From Eubacteriales bacterium (lineage in GTDB: Bacteria; Bacillota; Clostridia; Lachnospirales; Lachnospiraceae), in NCBI GenBank assembly GCA_030537135.1, contig JAUNOP010000009.1, positions 1 through 64,000 on the forward strand: a stretch of 64,000 nucleotides of DNA, in the 5' to 3' direction. Both the position numbers and the translations under genes were made by a program. Shown piece by piece: positions 34,796 to 43,304 of this stretch. Each line of letters starts with the position of its first letter. Position 1 is the first letter of the stretch. Below the pieces are notes generated by a model. That model worked only from the letters and a program-made list of their open reading frames with translations, did no database searches and was not told the origin of the DNA.

Positions 34796-35213
34796 TTATT
34801 TGTACCCTTCTTTCCTTCCGATAAGTCAAACCAATTATAAGAAAACTTTCCGGGAAATGCAAGCAGGAGATGTGGAAAGAAAATTTTTTAGCACTTGCTC
34901 CTTTTCTTTGTTTAGGCTATAATACCCTTTGTGTTCAGCGTCAAGCGGAAATTCGCAATACCTACAGGATACGATGTCCGCTTCACTGCTTGCTCATAAC
35001 CGCATACCTTGTCGCACAGCGTCCGCTCCAAAGAAGCATGTATTACGGGGATGCCCATGGGTATAGCTGCTGTCGCAGCTTCTTGGAAGGGGTCCTCGCC
35101 CCTTCCAAGACAAGCAAGTCCCTCACCCACCGCTTATTTCTCTGCAAAATTGAATCAGGGGGCTTCCTTGATGCGTTAAAAAATTTAATCATTTAAAATA
35201 TTGAGGTATTTCG
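34796..35213. other. 418-base intergenic region with repeat B3 and hairpins
   Basis: Between the divergent EamA and DUF4317 genes lie a family B repeat (34941-35001) and two hairpins: AGCTGC/GCAGCT (35065-35070/35075-35080) and CTTGGAAGGGG/CCCCTTCCAAG (35082-35092/35099-35109). No convincing gene is seen; short frames here lack ribosome binding sites. Confidence 0.6.
34941..35001 (+). repeat. Family B dispersed repeat, copy B3
   Basis: This is a near-consensus copy: TCAAGCGGAAATTCGCAATA, CCTACAGGATACGATGTCCG, CTTCACTGCTTGCTCATAACC. AAGCGGA and TCCGCTT can pair as a stem. Confidence 0.85.
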
Positions 35214-36407
35214 ATGAATAAAAAAGAAATTTCAGAAATCAAAAAACAATTCACACCCACAAACTGTGCAATCACGCGCATCAGCGGCTGCTATGTGGAT
35301 GCAGAAAAAAATAAGAAAACCGAATTTTCCAGAACCTTTCTGAATCTCTCCGAAGAGGAAATGTTCAAATATTTTGAGATTTTCAAAAAAACCCTGTCCG
35401 GCACTCTGGGAAAGAACCTGATGAGCATGGACTTCCCTCTGGAACAGGAATATGAGGGCGGCACCCAGTACTTTCTCCTAAAGCTCAGGGACAGCGGTCT
35501 CAAGGATGAAGCTCTGGTAAATACCTTTTTTGACAAAATCATTGAAAATTATTCCTATCCAGAGAACTATTACATCATCCTGATTCACGGCGCTTATGAT
35601 ATTCCGGGCAAGACAAAGGACAATCTGGATATGGATGACGCCTCTGACGAGGTTTTTCAGTTCCTCCTGTGCAGCATCTGCCCGGTAAAGCTCTCAAAAG
35701 CAGGCCTCTTCTACAATACAGATACCAACAATATTGAAGAGCGCATCCGCGACTGGATTGTGGAAATGCCTGACCTGGGCTTTCTCTTTCCCGTATTCCA
35801 GGACAGAAGCACAGACATTCACAGCATCCTGTATTATTCCAAGAATGCCAATGAGCTTCATTATGACCTCATTGAGGAGCTTTTGGGATGCACCCCTCCC
35901 ATGACAGCCACTAACCAGAAGGAAACCTTTAACTCCCTGATTGAGGATACCCTTGGAAACAGCTGTGATCTGGATACCGTGCGCACCATACACGAGAAGC
36001 TGAGCGAGCTTGTGGAGGAACAAAAGGAAAGTCCAGAACCTGTAGTTCTGCAAAAGGAGGAAGTAAAGCGTCTTCTGGAAACCAGCGGCGTGGACAGCTC
36101 CAGTCTGGAAAACTTTGACGAAAAATTTGAGGTTGCCTCAGGAGGAGAATCCGCTCCTCTCATGGTGTCCAATCTAATTAATACAAAGCGCTTTGAGATC
36201 AAGACCGTTGATATCCAGATTCACGTAAGTCCTGACAAGACCGACCTTATCGAGACGCGCACGATTGAGGGAAGAAAATATCTGATGATTCCTATGGATG
36301 AGAGCATCGAGGTCAACGGAATTCATGTCAAGTCCCTGGCGAACGCTCCAAGCTCTGATTCAGAGGAAATGGATAAAAACCAAAAAGAGGAGGAGGAAGG
36401 CTTATGA
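35214..36407 (+). CDS. DUF4317 family protein
   Basis: This 397-residue protein of unknown function matches, by recall, the DUF4317 family found mainly in Firmicutes. The N-terminal TPTNCAITRISGCYVD and the central FLLCSICPVKLSKAGLFYN are its most distinctive stretches. There is no signal peptide and no membrane segment, so it is probably cytoplasmic. The tail (about 375-397) is acidic. GAGG stands 9 bases before the ATG. The next gene overlaps it by 4 bases, so the two are made together. Confidence 0.75.
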   Translation: MNKKEISEIKKQFTPTNCAITRISGCYVDAEKNKKTEFSRTFLNLSEEEMFKYFEIFKKTLSGTLGKNLMSMDFPLEQEYEGGTQYFLLKLRDSGLKDEALVNTFFDKIIENYSYPENYYIILIHGAYDIPGKTKDNLDMDDASDEVFQFLLCSICPVKLSKAGLFYNTDTNNIEERIRDWIVEMPDLGFLFPVFQDRSTDIHSILYYSKNANELHYDLIEELLGCTPPMTATNQKETFNSLIEDTLGNSCDLDTVRTIHEKLSELVEEQKESPEPVVLQKEEVKRLLETSGVDSSSLENFDEKFEVASGGESAPLMVSNLINTKRFEIKTVDIQIHVSPDKTDLIETRTIEGRKYLMIPMDESIEVNGIHVKSLANAPSSDSEEMDKNQKEEEEGL

Positions 36408-37216
36408 CAGACAATAGAGCGATTGTATGCTTTGATATAGATGAAACTCTGATCACAAAAGCCCCCCATGTCTTTCCAGAGAGCGCAAAAGACGCCATCC
36501 GAAGACTTCAGGCAAACGGACACATGGCCTTTATCAACACTGGCCGAACCTATTTTAGCACTCCTGCTCTGATAAAGGATTTTGGCTTTGACGGATATAT
36601 CTGCGGCTGCGGAAGCTATATCTATCTCAAGGACAGGAAGCTTTTTGGGTCTGCTATTCCTCATAAGCTCTGCACAGAGATTGTTCAGCTTTTGAGAGAC
36701 TGCCGCATTCCCGCTTTTTTTGAGGGAGATAAGGCGATTCTCTTTGATGACCGTTCTCCAGCCCAGCTCCCGGTGCTTAGCTCCATCAGAGCCTCCCTAA
36801 ACGGAAGGACCCTCTCCTCTCTCTCAGAGGAGGAACAGCATACCTACACCTATGATAAGTTTCTGGTTATGATAACAGCGGATTCTCTGTACGAAAAATT
36901 CCGCGAAGCATCTGACCGCTTCTTTACCTACATAGACCGCGGCACAGAGAACGACTGCCGCGTGGGAGAGGTCATCCAAAAGCCATACTCCAAAGCAACT
37001 GGTATCCAGTATCTCATGGATTATTTTGACATTCCTCTTGAGAACTGCTATGCAGTCGGCGACAGCACCAATGATCTTGCCATGCTGCAGTTTGTTCCCC
37101 ATTCCATTGCCATGGGAAACAGCGTCCCTGACATCCTGCCCTTCTGTGAATACCATACCACTGATATTCTGAACAATGGAATTGCAAATGCTCTCCGCCA
37201 TTATAAATTAATCTAA
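36404..37216 (+). CDS. Cof-type HAD-superfamily phosphatase
   Basis: This 270-residue enzyme has the four HAD motifs: FDIDETL (motif I, nucleophile Asp), INTGRT (motif II), the Lys in QKPYSKATG (motif III) and GDSTNDLAM (motif IV). The C2-type cap lies between motifs II and III, as in the Cof/YbiV group that dephosphorylates sugar phosphates and related small molecules. It overlaps the DUF4317 gene by ATGA. The substrate is unknown. Confidence 0.9.
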   Translation: MTDNRAIVCFDIDETLITKAPHVFPESAKDAIRRLQANGHMAFINTGRTYFSTPALIKDFGFDGYICGCGSYIYLKDRKLFGSAIPHKLCTEIVQLLRDCRIPAFFEGDKAILFDDRSPAQLPVLSSIRASLNGRTLSSLSEEEQHTYTYDKFLVMITADSLYEKFREASDRFFTYIDRGTENDCRVGEVIQKPYSKATGIQYLMDYFDIPLENCYAVGDSTNDLAMLQFVPHSIAMGNSVPDILPFCEYHTTDILNNGIANALRHYKLI

Positions 37217-37253
37217 TATGGATGATATCCTCATCTGCCGCGACCTGCCCGTT

Positions 37254-37324
37254 GCCCGGAAAGCATCTGCTCATGTCCTAAAGGACTAGCTTCGTGTCGC
37301 AAGCATGGCAGCCACTTTCCGGGC
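37254..37324. other. Structured 71-base segment between convergent genes
   Basis: GCCCGGAAAG (37254-37263) pairs with CTTTCCGGGC (37315-37324). The interior contains TCCT/AGGA (37276-37285) and further partial pairs. It stands before the rplA terminator and could be an extra terminator, a small RNA or a repeat remnant. Confidence 0.4.
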
Positions 37325-37336
37325 TTATCGCATAAA

Positions 37337-37363
37337 AAGAAGCGCCCCTTGGGGGCGCTTCTT
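37337..37363. terminator. Terminator of the ribosomal protein operon (bidirectional)
   Basis: AAGAAGCGCCCC (37337-37348) pairs with GGGGCGCTTCTT (37352-37363). On the minus strand TTTTTATG follows the stem. It ends the rplA transcript and may stop the HAD gene transcript too. Confidence 0.9.
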
Positions 37364-37375
37364 GCATTTCATCTA

Positions 37376-38068
37376 TTATACCAGCTTAACAGGATTCAGC
37401 TTCACGCCAGGTCCCATAGTAGTAGCGATTGTAACGCTTCTTAAATACTGACCCTTTAATGCGCTCGGTCTTGCCTTGTTAATGGCCTCTATAAGCGTCT
37501 GGAAGTTGTCGCTTAACTGCTCATCTGTAAAGGAAGCTTTTCCGATCGGAACATGGATAATATTGGTTTTATCAAGACGATATTCAATCTTACCAGCTTT
37601 GATATCATGAACAGCCTTGGTTACGTCCATGGTAACAGTACCTGCCTTTGGGTTTGGCATCAAGCCCTTTGGTCCAAGGATACGTCCCAGACGACCTACG
37701 ATACCCATCATATCAGGTGTTGCAACAACAACATCAAAGTCCAGCCATCCCTCATGCTGAATCTTCGGAACCAGCTCCTGGCCTCCTACAAACTCTGCGC
37801 CTGCTGCCTGTGCTTCTGCAGCCTTGGCATCCTTTGCAAATACCAGAACACGAACCTGCTTTCCAGTACCGTGAGGCAGAACAACTGCGCCACGAACCTG
37901 CTGGTCAGCATGACGTCCGTCACAGCCTGTACGGATGTGTACTTCAATTGTCTCATCAAATTTTGCAACAGCGGTCTTCTTAACCAGGCTGATTGCGTCA
38001 GCTACATCATATAATGTAGAACGGTCAACTGCTTTTGCAGCTTCAAGGTATTTTTTTCCTCGTTTCAT
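37376..38068 (-). CDS. rplA: 50S ribosomal protein L1
   Basis: This 230-residue protein is full length for L1. Family blocks are [43 protein letters not shown] and [17 protein letters not shown]. The ATG at 38068 was chosen because AGGAGG lies 8 bases upstream and the start [12 protein letters not shown] matches the family; the open frame continues to 38119 without a site. L1 binds 23S rRNA at the L1 stalk and often represses its own operon by binding mRNA. A hairpin shared with the rplK leader lies just upstream. Confidence 0.97.
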   Translation of the reverse strand: MKRGKKYLEAAKAVDRSTLYDVADAISLVKKTAVAKFDETIEVHIRTGCDGRHADQQVRGAVVLPHGTGKQVRVLVFAKDAKAAEAQAAGAEFVGGQELVPKIQHEGWLDFDVVVATPDMMGIVGRLGRILGPKGLMPNPKAGTVTMDVTKAVHDIKAGKIEYRLDKTNIIHVPIGKASFTDEQLSDNFQTLIEAINKARPSALKGQYLRSVTIATTMGPGVKLNPVKLV

Positions 38069-38082
38069 TTCTATAACCTCCT

Positions 38083-38110
38083 GTGGTAGTAGCGGGAATG
38101 TCCCTCCCAC
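38083..38110 (-). promoter_or_regulatory. Leader hairpin before rplA (possible L1 control site)
   Basis: On the minus strand GTGGGAGGGACATTCCCGCT is followed by ACTACCAC: outer GTGG/CCAC and inner GGG/CCC pairs enclose ACATT. It ends just before the AGGAGG of rplA. A near copy lies before rplK. Confidence 0.5.
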
Positions 38111-38153
38111 TGTTCTCAATATTGTTAAAAGCCTCGTGTAAAATCTCTGTGGC

Positions 38154-38579
38154 TTAGTCCTCTACAGTGATGCCCATACTTCTTGCAGTACCAGCAATCA
38201 TGCTCATAGCAGCTTCAACGGATGCCGCATTCAGGTCTTTCATCTTCAGCTCTGCGATTTCCTTAACCTGAGCCTTGGTTACCTTGGCAACCTTAGTCTT
38301 ATTCGGAACGCCGGAACCGGATTTGATGTTTGCAGCTTTTTTCAGAAGAACTGCTGCAGGCGGAGTTTTGGTTATGAAGCTGAAACTTCTGTCTGCATAA
38401 ACAGTGATTACAACCGGAATAATCATACCTTCCTGGTCTGCTGTTCTTGCATTAAATTCTTTTGTAAACTGAACAATGTTCACACCATGCTGTCCAAGTG
38501 CAGGACCAACAGGTGGTGCTGGGGTTGCTTTGCCAGCTGGAATCTGTAATTTAATATATCCTGTTACTTTCTTTGCCAT
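38154..38579 (-). CDS. rplK: 50S ribosomal protein L11
   Basis: This 141-residue protein has the L11 N-terminal domain with [20 protein letters not shown] and [15 protein letters not shown], and the RNA-binding C-terminal domain with [12 protein letters not shown] and [10 protein letters not shown]11 forms the GTPase-associated centre of the large subunit. It lies between nusG and rplA in the conserved order. Confidence 0.98.
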   Translation of the reverse strand: MAKKVTGYIKLQIPAGKATPAPPVGPALGQHGVNIVQFTKEFNARTADQEGMIIPVVITVYADRSFSFITKTPPAAVLLKKAANIKSGSGVPNKTKVAKVTKAQVKEIAELKMKDLNAASVEAAMSMIAGTARSMGITVED

Positions 38580-38596
38580 TTTTCGGCACCTCCTAT

Positions 38597-38626
38597 GTGG
38601 TATTGGCGGGGGTATTTCCCTCCCAC
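38597..38626 (-). promoter_or_regulatory. Leader hairpin before rplK
   Basis: On the minus strand GTGGGAGGGAAATACCCCCG and CCAATACCAC give the same outer GTGG/CCAC and inner GGG/CCC pairing as the rplA leader, 17 bases before the rplK start. Confidence 0.5.
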
Positions 38627-38639
38627 TTTGTGTTACCTG

Positions 38640-39161
38640 TTACATTTCCACTTTTTTGACTTCTTTGAAACTGATTTCCACCGGTGTTTCACGGCCAAAC
38701 AATTCTACATTGATTGTGAGAATCCTTCTTGGCATACTGATACTCTGTACCTGAGCGGTCGTTCCCTTCCATGCTCCTCCGGTTACGATTACCCAGTCTC
38801 CTTGTTCGAAGTCCACATGGATTTCTTCTTCCTGAATACCAAGAGGAAGCATCTCCTCCTCGGTAAGAGGTACAGGCTTGGATCCGGGTCCGACAAATCC
38901 GGTTACGCCTCTGGTATTTCTCACGACATACCAGGTATCATCATTCATAACCATATTCAGCAGCACATAACCTGGAAACAGTTTCTTAGAAACCTTCTTC
39001 TCGACACCGTTCTTCAGCTCCATGACGTCCTGCATGGGAACTCTGACCTCCAGAATCTGGTCCTCCAGGTGACGATTCTCGATAGTTTTCTCAATATTGG
39101 CTTTTACCTTGTTCTCATACCCAGAGTAGGTATGAACAACGTACCATCTTGCTTCTGACAT
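38640..39161 (-). CDS. nusG: Transcription termination/antitermination protein NusG
   Basis: This 173-residue protein has the NGN domain (ARWYVVHTYSGYENKVK, then VMNDDTWYVVRNTRGVTGFVG) and a C-terminal KOW domain (QGDWVIVTGGAWKGTTAQV). It modulates pausing and links transcription to translation or Rho. Order secE-nusG-rplK-rplA is the conserved bacterial one. Confidence 0.97.
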   Translation of the reverse strand: MSEARWYVVHTYSGYENKVKANIEKTIENRHLEDQILEVRVPMQDVMELKNGVEKKVSKKLFPGYVLLNMVMNDDTWYVVRNTRGVTGFVGPGSKPVPLTEEEMLPLGIQEEEIHVDFEQGDWVIVTGGAWKGTTAQVQSISMPRRILTINVELFGRETPVEISFKEVKKVEM

Positions 39162-39176
39162 ACAATCACCTTTTCC

Positions 39177-39383
39177 TTATTTCAAAATAAGATTCAGTCC
39201 GCCCAGAACAGCACTGTCAAAAGCACTGACTATGATTGTCAGTATGGCGGTAATCGCCACAACTGCAACCGTCTGCTTCATAAGTGTATCCTTATCGGTC
39301 CACACAATCTTTTTGAATTCTGATTGAAGTCCCTGAAACCAATTTCTCTTCTGGCCCTTGCCGGCCTTTTCCTTTTCTCGCAT
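39177..39383 (-). CDS. secE: Protein translocase subunit SecE
   Basis: This 68-residue protein has one C-terminal membrane helix (VAVVAITAILTIIVSAFDSAVLG) after the conserved amphipathic segment WFQGLQSEFKKIVWTDKDTL. It stabilises SecY in the Sec channel. The short Gram-positive form is expected. Confidence 0.95.
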   Translation of the reverse strand: MREKEKAGKGQKRNWFQGLQSEFKKIVWTDKDTLMKQTVAVVAITAILTIIVSAFDSAVLGGLNLILK

Positions 39384-39437
39384 AGCCCAACCTCACAATT
39401 TGCTGTGATTACTTAGTTTCCTGCCTTCTGTCTGCTT

Positions 39438-39587
39438 TTATTTTGTCTCTTTGTGCATTGTGTGTGTACGGCAGAACTTGCAATACTTCTTGGTTTCCAG
39501 TCTTTCAGGGTGATTCTTCTTTTCTTTGGTCATATTGTAGTTACGCTGCTTGCACTCGGTACATGCTAAAGTAATTTTGACGCGCAC
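39438..39587 (-). CDS. rpmG: 50S ribosomal protein L33 (zinc-binding type)
   Basis: This 49-residue protein starts at a GTG (39587) preceded by GGAGG at 8 bases. The sequence has [17 protein letters not shown] and [17 protein letters not shown]; the CxxC pairs CTEC and CKFC show the zinc-binding form rather than the Cys-free paralogue used under zinc limitation. It is the first gene of the secE-nusG-rplK-rplA transcript and lies 54 bases before secE. Confidence 0.95.
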   Translation of the reverse strand: MRVKITLACTECKQRNYNMTKEKKNHPERLETKKYCKFCRTHTMHKETK

Positions 39588-39701
39588 AACTTCCACCTCC
39601 AGTGATTTTCATTTGCACGGCCTCTCTTCTATATTTAAAAAGCTCTGCTTATCAGACTTTTCGGGCATAAAAAAAAGACCTAACTTCCATGTCGCTCGTT
39701 C

Positions 39702-39730
39702 AGTTTATCATAATAACACTCTTCAGTCAA
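39702..39730 (-). promoter_or_regulatory. Sigma-A promoter of the rpmG-secE-nusG-rplKA operon
   Basis: On the minus strand TTGACT (39725-39730), a 17-base spacer and TAAACT (39702-39707) lie 115 bases before rpmG. Confidence 0.6.
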
Positions 39731-40067
39731 GCACTTTTCCTGGAAAAACCGCGGTTTTTATCACCAGAATTTTATTTATCCCTTGTTTTCTTGTGCAGAT
39801 TCGTGTAAGATAGTACCGATACATGTAATGCTGTTTACATCCAATATCTGCCAGAAGTTCTTCTGATGGATTCAGGACCTCCAAGAGACGTGCAGGTTTT
39901 TTCTCCCATACACCTTCTCCATTGATAGGCCAATGTATTGGTTTCAGAAAACAGCAATAAACGAACCTGTCTGCCTGGGCAGACAGCACCAGAAATGAAA
40001 GTCCGTTCTCCATGCCCATCGTATTTTTCAAGAGAACAGCCTCTCGCTGTGAATATGCGCCTGTCAT
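39723..40067 (-). pseudogene. Possible gene remnant in the gap before the ABC-2 permease
   Basis: A 114-residue open frame with protein-like stretches (IHWPINGEGVWEKKPARLLE and on, ending ILVIKTAVF) fills most of the 529-base gap. It has no ribosome binding site, overlaps the ribosomal promoter, and a second frame upstream (to 40095) also reads openly, as in a frameshifted remnant. No family was recognised. It may be a chance frame. Confidence 0.25.
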
Positions 40068-40116
40068 GGTCTGCGTCCAGGACTTTCATAATCATTATGG
40101 AAACAGGAGAATCGCT

Positions 40117-40905
40117 ATGTATTTTAAAAAGTTTCGTATGGATATTTCAAAGTACTGGAAATATTCCATGTACTCTGCAAAGGCCATTCTGAAATCAGAA
40201 ATCGCCAATTCTTACCTGAACTGGCTATGGTGGATTCTAGATCCTCTGTGCTTTATGCTTATTTATGCATTCATGTTTGGCGTGGTATTCAAAGCCAGAG
40301 AAAAGTATTTTTCGGCCTTTATTTTCATTGGTATCACAATGTGGGATTTTTTTAGCAAAAACATTGTGCAAAGTGTAAAAATTGTCAAGACAAACAAATC
40401 GATTGTGTCAAAGGTATATTTTCCCAAATATATGCTGTTGATTATTCGATTTATGGTGAATGGATTTAAAATGCTGATTTCGTGTGGAATCATCGTCCTT
40501 ATGCTAATTGCTTTTCGAGTACCGGTTAAGCCTACCGTTGTTTTTGTTATTCCTGTGTTGATCACACTTGTATTAGTTACTTTTGGGTTTTGCTGCTATC
40601 TCCTCCATTATGGTGTATTTGTAGAAGATCTCTCCAATGTCATGCACATTGTTCTGCGTCTTCTCATGTACCTTACCGGCGTCTTTTATAACCCGGCCAA
40701 ACGTATTCCGGCACCCTATGGAGAGCTGCTGTGTTCTGTCAATCCTATGGCATTTCTCGTGCAATCTATGAGAGGCTGCCTGCTGTATGGACAGATCCCA
40801 GACTTAAAGCTTTTGGTACTCTGGTGTGGGATTGGACTTTTTATTTCTGTTTTTGGAATTCGTAAAATTTATAAAAATGAAAACAGCTATGTAAAATTAA
40901 TTTAG
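40117..40905 (+). CDS. ABC-2 type polysaccharide export permease
   Basis: This 262-residue membrane protein with about six helices belongs to the Wzm/TagG-type exporters of polysaccharides or teichoic acids. Family features are KSEIANSYLNWLWWILDPL near the start, FIGITMWDFFSKNI, and the C-terminal VNPMAFLVQSMRGCLLYGQ. The ATG at 40117 was chosen because AGGAG lies 8 bases upstream; the open frame extends to 40012 without a site. The ATPase gene follows after 196 bases that hold a family B repeat. It probably exports a lipid-linked glycan built by the genes at 41904-46088. Confidence 0.88.
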   Translation: MYFKKFRMDISKYWKYSMYSAKAILKSEIANSYLNWLWWILDPLCFMLIYAFMFGVVFKAREKYFSAFIFIGITMWDFFSKNIVQSVKIVKTNKSIVSKVYFPKYMLLIIRFMVNGFKMLISCGIIVLMLIAFRVPVKPTVVFVIPVLITLVLVTFGFCCYLLHYGVFVEDLSNVMHIVLRLLMYLTGVFYNPAKRIPAPYGELLCSVNPMAFLVQSMRGCLLYGQIPDLKLLVLWCGIGLFISVFGIRKIYKNENSYVKLI

Positions 40906-40990
40906 GCGCTTAACAATGAAATTTTGTACAAAATGACAAAATTTTGGTTCTGGCTTGTCCAGGTTAGGGAACTGTACGGAATTCCTCAGT

Positions 40991-41060
40991 TATTTGGTTA
41001 TGAGCAAGTAGCGAAGCAGACATCGTACCCTATGGGTATTGCGAATATCCGCTTGGCTTG
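40991..41060 (-). repeat. Family B dispersed repeat, copy B4 (reverse orientation)
   Basis: Read on the minus strand this gives AAGCGGATATTCGCAATACC, CATAGGGTACGATGTCTGCT and TCGCTACTTGCTCATAACC. It separates the permease and ATPase genes of one exporter. Confidence 0.85.
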
Positions 41061-41101
41061 CCGAGCAGTTCATTGAAAGAAATTAAAGGTGACATAATAA
41101 T

Positions 41102-41836
41102 ATGGAAGAAAAACATGCTATTGAAGTAGAAAATCTTGTAATCAGCTATAAAAACCTGCAAAACACCTCCATTAAAAAGAATTTTTTGTCCTTTCATCAC
41201 AAGAAAGCCGAAAATTTTATCGCTGTTAAAGGCATCTCTTTTTATGTAAGAGAAGGAGAAATTCTTGGAATTATCGGTAAAAACGGCAGTGGTAAGTCAA
41301 CAACCCTCCGATCTCTGGCAGGTATCTTTTCTCCTGATTCCGGTAAGATTGACCTGAAGGGACACAGTATTTCTCTGCTTTCCATAGGCGTAGGCTTTCA
41401 AAAGGAAATGACCGGCCGAGAAAATATTCTTCTTTCTGGTATGCTTTTGGGCTTCACTGAACAGCAGGTAAAGGAAAAGGAGCAGGAAATTATTAATTTC
41501 GCAGAGCTGGGAAAATTTATTGACATGCCTGTGCGTACTTATTCCAGCGGTATGTTTTCCAAGCTCGCCTTTTCCATCACAGCGATTCTGGAAACAGACA
41601 TCATACTCATTGACGAGGTTCTAAGCGTCGGAGACCAGCGCTTTAAAAAGAAAAGCTACAGAAAAATGAAAAATCTCATTTCCAATAAGGACCGCACCGT
41701 TGTTATCGTATCCCATAACATAAGCACCCTGCAGGAGCTGTGCGACACTGTGATGTGGATGCATGACGGCGAAATCAAAAAAATCGGAGATCCAGAAGAG
41801 GTTCTAAGCGAATACACAGCCTTTATGGAAGCATAA
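41102..41836 (+). CDS. ABC-2 type polysaccharide export ATPase (Wzt/TagH-like)
   Basis: This 244-residue ATPase has Walker A GKNGSGKST, Q-loop VGFQKEMTGRENI, signature YSSGMFSKLAFSI, Walker B IILIDEVLSVGD and H-loop VSHN, the marks of the Wzt/TagH polysaccharide group. It lacks the C-terminal carbohydrate-binding domain of Wzt proteins that read chain ends, so chain length is probably set otherwise. It pairs with the permease upstream. A terminator follows. Confidence 0.92.
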   Translation: MEEKHAIEVENLVISYKNLQNTSIKKNFLSFHHKKAENFIAVKGISFYVREGEILGIIGKNGSGKSTTLRSLAGIFSPDSGKIDLKGHSISLLSIGVGFQKEMTGRENILLSGMLLGFTEQQVKEKEQEIINFAELGKFIDMPVRTYSSGMFSKLAFSITAILETDIILIDEVLSVGDQRFKKKSYRKMKNLISNKDRTVVIVSHNISTLQELCDTVMWMHDGEIKKIGDPEEVLSEYTAFMEA

Positions 41837-41841
41837 AAAGC

Positions 41842-41885
41842 CACAAAAAACTCGCCTGCTGCAGTACACAGGCGAGTTTTTTGTG
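41842..41885. terminator. Bidirectional terminator between export ATPase and sugar transferase
   Basis: A perfect 17-bp stem (41842-41858 with 41869-41885) includes six A on the left and six T on the right, so both convergent transcripts can stop here. Confidence 0.92.
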
Positions 41886-41903
41886 TTTTCTTTATAAAAG
41901 ATT

Positions 41904-43304
41904 TTATCTCTTCTTCCCAGTCTCTTTTTCCTCTGAAGGATGATTGCGCAGGGCATTTACCTGATTGTCATCCACACCCTCAGACACCTCCTTCTGAAAG
42001 AAAATCTTCACTGTCATGAACAAGAGCTTAAAGTCCAGAAGCATCGAATAGTTTTCAATATAAAACAAATCCAGCTTGAGCTTGTCATAAGGCGTGGTAT
42101 TGTATTTTCCATATACCTGCGCGTACCCGGTAAGCCCCGCTTTCACCTTCAGGCGATAATAAAACTCTGGAATTTCCTTCTCATATTCCTTCATAATCGC
42201 CTCTCTCTCAGGGCGCGGCCCTACCAGGGACATATCTCCAAGAAATACATTAAACAGCTGCGGAAGCTCGTCAAAATGGAGATTTCTCAACACACGACCC
42301 ACTGGCGTAATCCTGGGATCATGCTTGGACGCAAGCCGCGCCCCATGCTCCTCTGAGTTCACACACATGCTGCGGAATTTAAAAATTTTGAAGGATCTCC
42401 CATCTATTGTCAGCCTGTCCTGCCTGTAGAACACAGGTCCTCTGTCATAAAACTTTACCGCGATTCCACAGATAATCATAAGCGGAGAGGACAAAACAAT
42501 TCCCACACCAGACACCACAATGTCCATCAGCCGCTTCATAAAGCGCTGCTCCACAGAAAGTCCCAAATTTCTTGACAAAAGAAGGGGCGTATCAAACAGA
42601 TGGATTCTGTCTGTTCCTGTAAGAATCAAATCCGAAATTTTAGGAGTCACATAGCATCGGATCGAATGGGCAAAGCAATATTTCAGATACTTATTTCTGA
42701 TTTCCGCCGGCAAATCCCAGATAATTACTCCCTCATAATCTTCCATCATCTCACAGATAGCTTCCTGTCCCAGGTCAATGTGAACCTTCTCACTGATATC
42801 ATATTTATCTCTTCGAGAATTCATCTTCTGTATCAGCTCATCCGGGCTCCTGGAGCCATAAATTACAAGCATTCTGCGCGGTCTGTACAGCTTGGAATAA
42901 AAATATTGCGAACCAAACGTCCAGATTACAATAATCACAAAATCAACCAGCGTCATCTCCAAAAGCGGAATAGGATTCAGATACCATCGGTTAATCATGG
43001 TAATCTGCAGATATGCAATCACATTGGTGCAGATGGTAGCCAGCGCCAGAGAGTAGATGGTATCTGTCCGCTTGAGATAGCCGACCTTCAGACCTCCATA
43101 TACCTTGGAAAACAGTACGTCAATCAAAGCATACAGCACAACAAAAGCCCAGTTTCCTTTATTCCAGAACGGTTCAAAGATCTGCCCCCTGTAATAATCA
43201 TACCATACATACGCAAAAACCCCTGCCTGAGCCACAATCACCAGACTGTCCAGACAGAACACAATAAAGCGTTTATAATCTTCCCTTTTACTTACTCTGT
43301 TCAA
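41904..43304 (-). CDS. Polyprenyl-phosphate sugar-1-phosphate transferase (WbaP/CpsE-like)
   Basis: This 466-residue membrane enzyme starts glycan synthesis by moving a sugar-1-phosphate from a nucleotide sugar to undecaprenyl phosphate. Four N-terminal membrane segments are followed by a soluble region, then a membrane hairpin (KRLMDIVVSGVGIVLSSPLM) and the catalytic domain with GPVFYRQDRL, FKIFKFRSM, DELPQLFNV and LVGPRPERE. The start is a TTG at 43304 with GAGGA upstream. An 11-codon frame from ATG 43336 ends in a TGA that overlaps this TTG. The terminal 25 residues are charged. Confidence 0.9.
   Translation of the reverse strand: MNRVSKREDYKRFIVFCLDSLVIVAQAGVFAYVWYDYYRGQIFEPFWNKGNWAFVVLYALIDVLFSKVYGGLKVGYLKRTDTIYSLALATICTNVIAYLQITMINRWYLNPIPLLEMTLVDFVIIVIWTFGSQYFYSKLYRPRRMLVIYGSRSPDELIQKMNSRRDKYDISEKVHIDLGQEAICEMMEDYEGVIIWDLPAEIRNKYLKYCFAHSIRCYVTPKISDLILTGTDRIHLFDTPLLLSRNLGLSVEQRFMKRLMDIVVSGVGIVLSSPLMIICGIAVKFYDRGPVFYRQDRLTIDGRSFKIFKFRSMCVNSEEHGARLASKHDPRITPVGRVLRNLHFDELPQLFNVFLGDMSLVGPRPEREAIMKEYEKEIPEFYYRLKVKAGLTGYAQVYGKYNTTPYDKLKLDLFYIENYSMLLDFKLLFMTVKIFFQKEVSEGVDDNQVNALRNHPSEEKETGKKR

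Noticed and set aside
34912..35130. Minus-strand frame of 72 residues across repeat B3
   Set aside because: It is made of repeat and hairpin sequence and lacks a ribosome binding site.
39384..39437. tRNA-Trp gene between rpmG and secE, as in many bacteria
   Set aside because: The gap is only 54 bases and contains no tRNA-like sequence.
39723..40067. Open frame of 114 residues as an intact gene
   Set aside because: No ribosome binding site and it overlaps the ribosomal operon promoter; kept only as a possible remnant.
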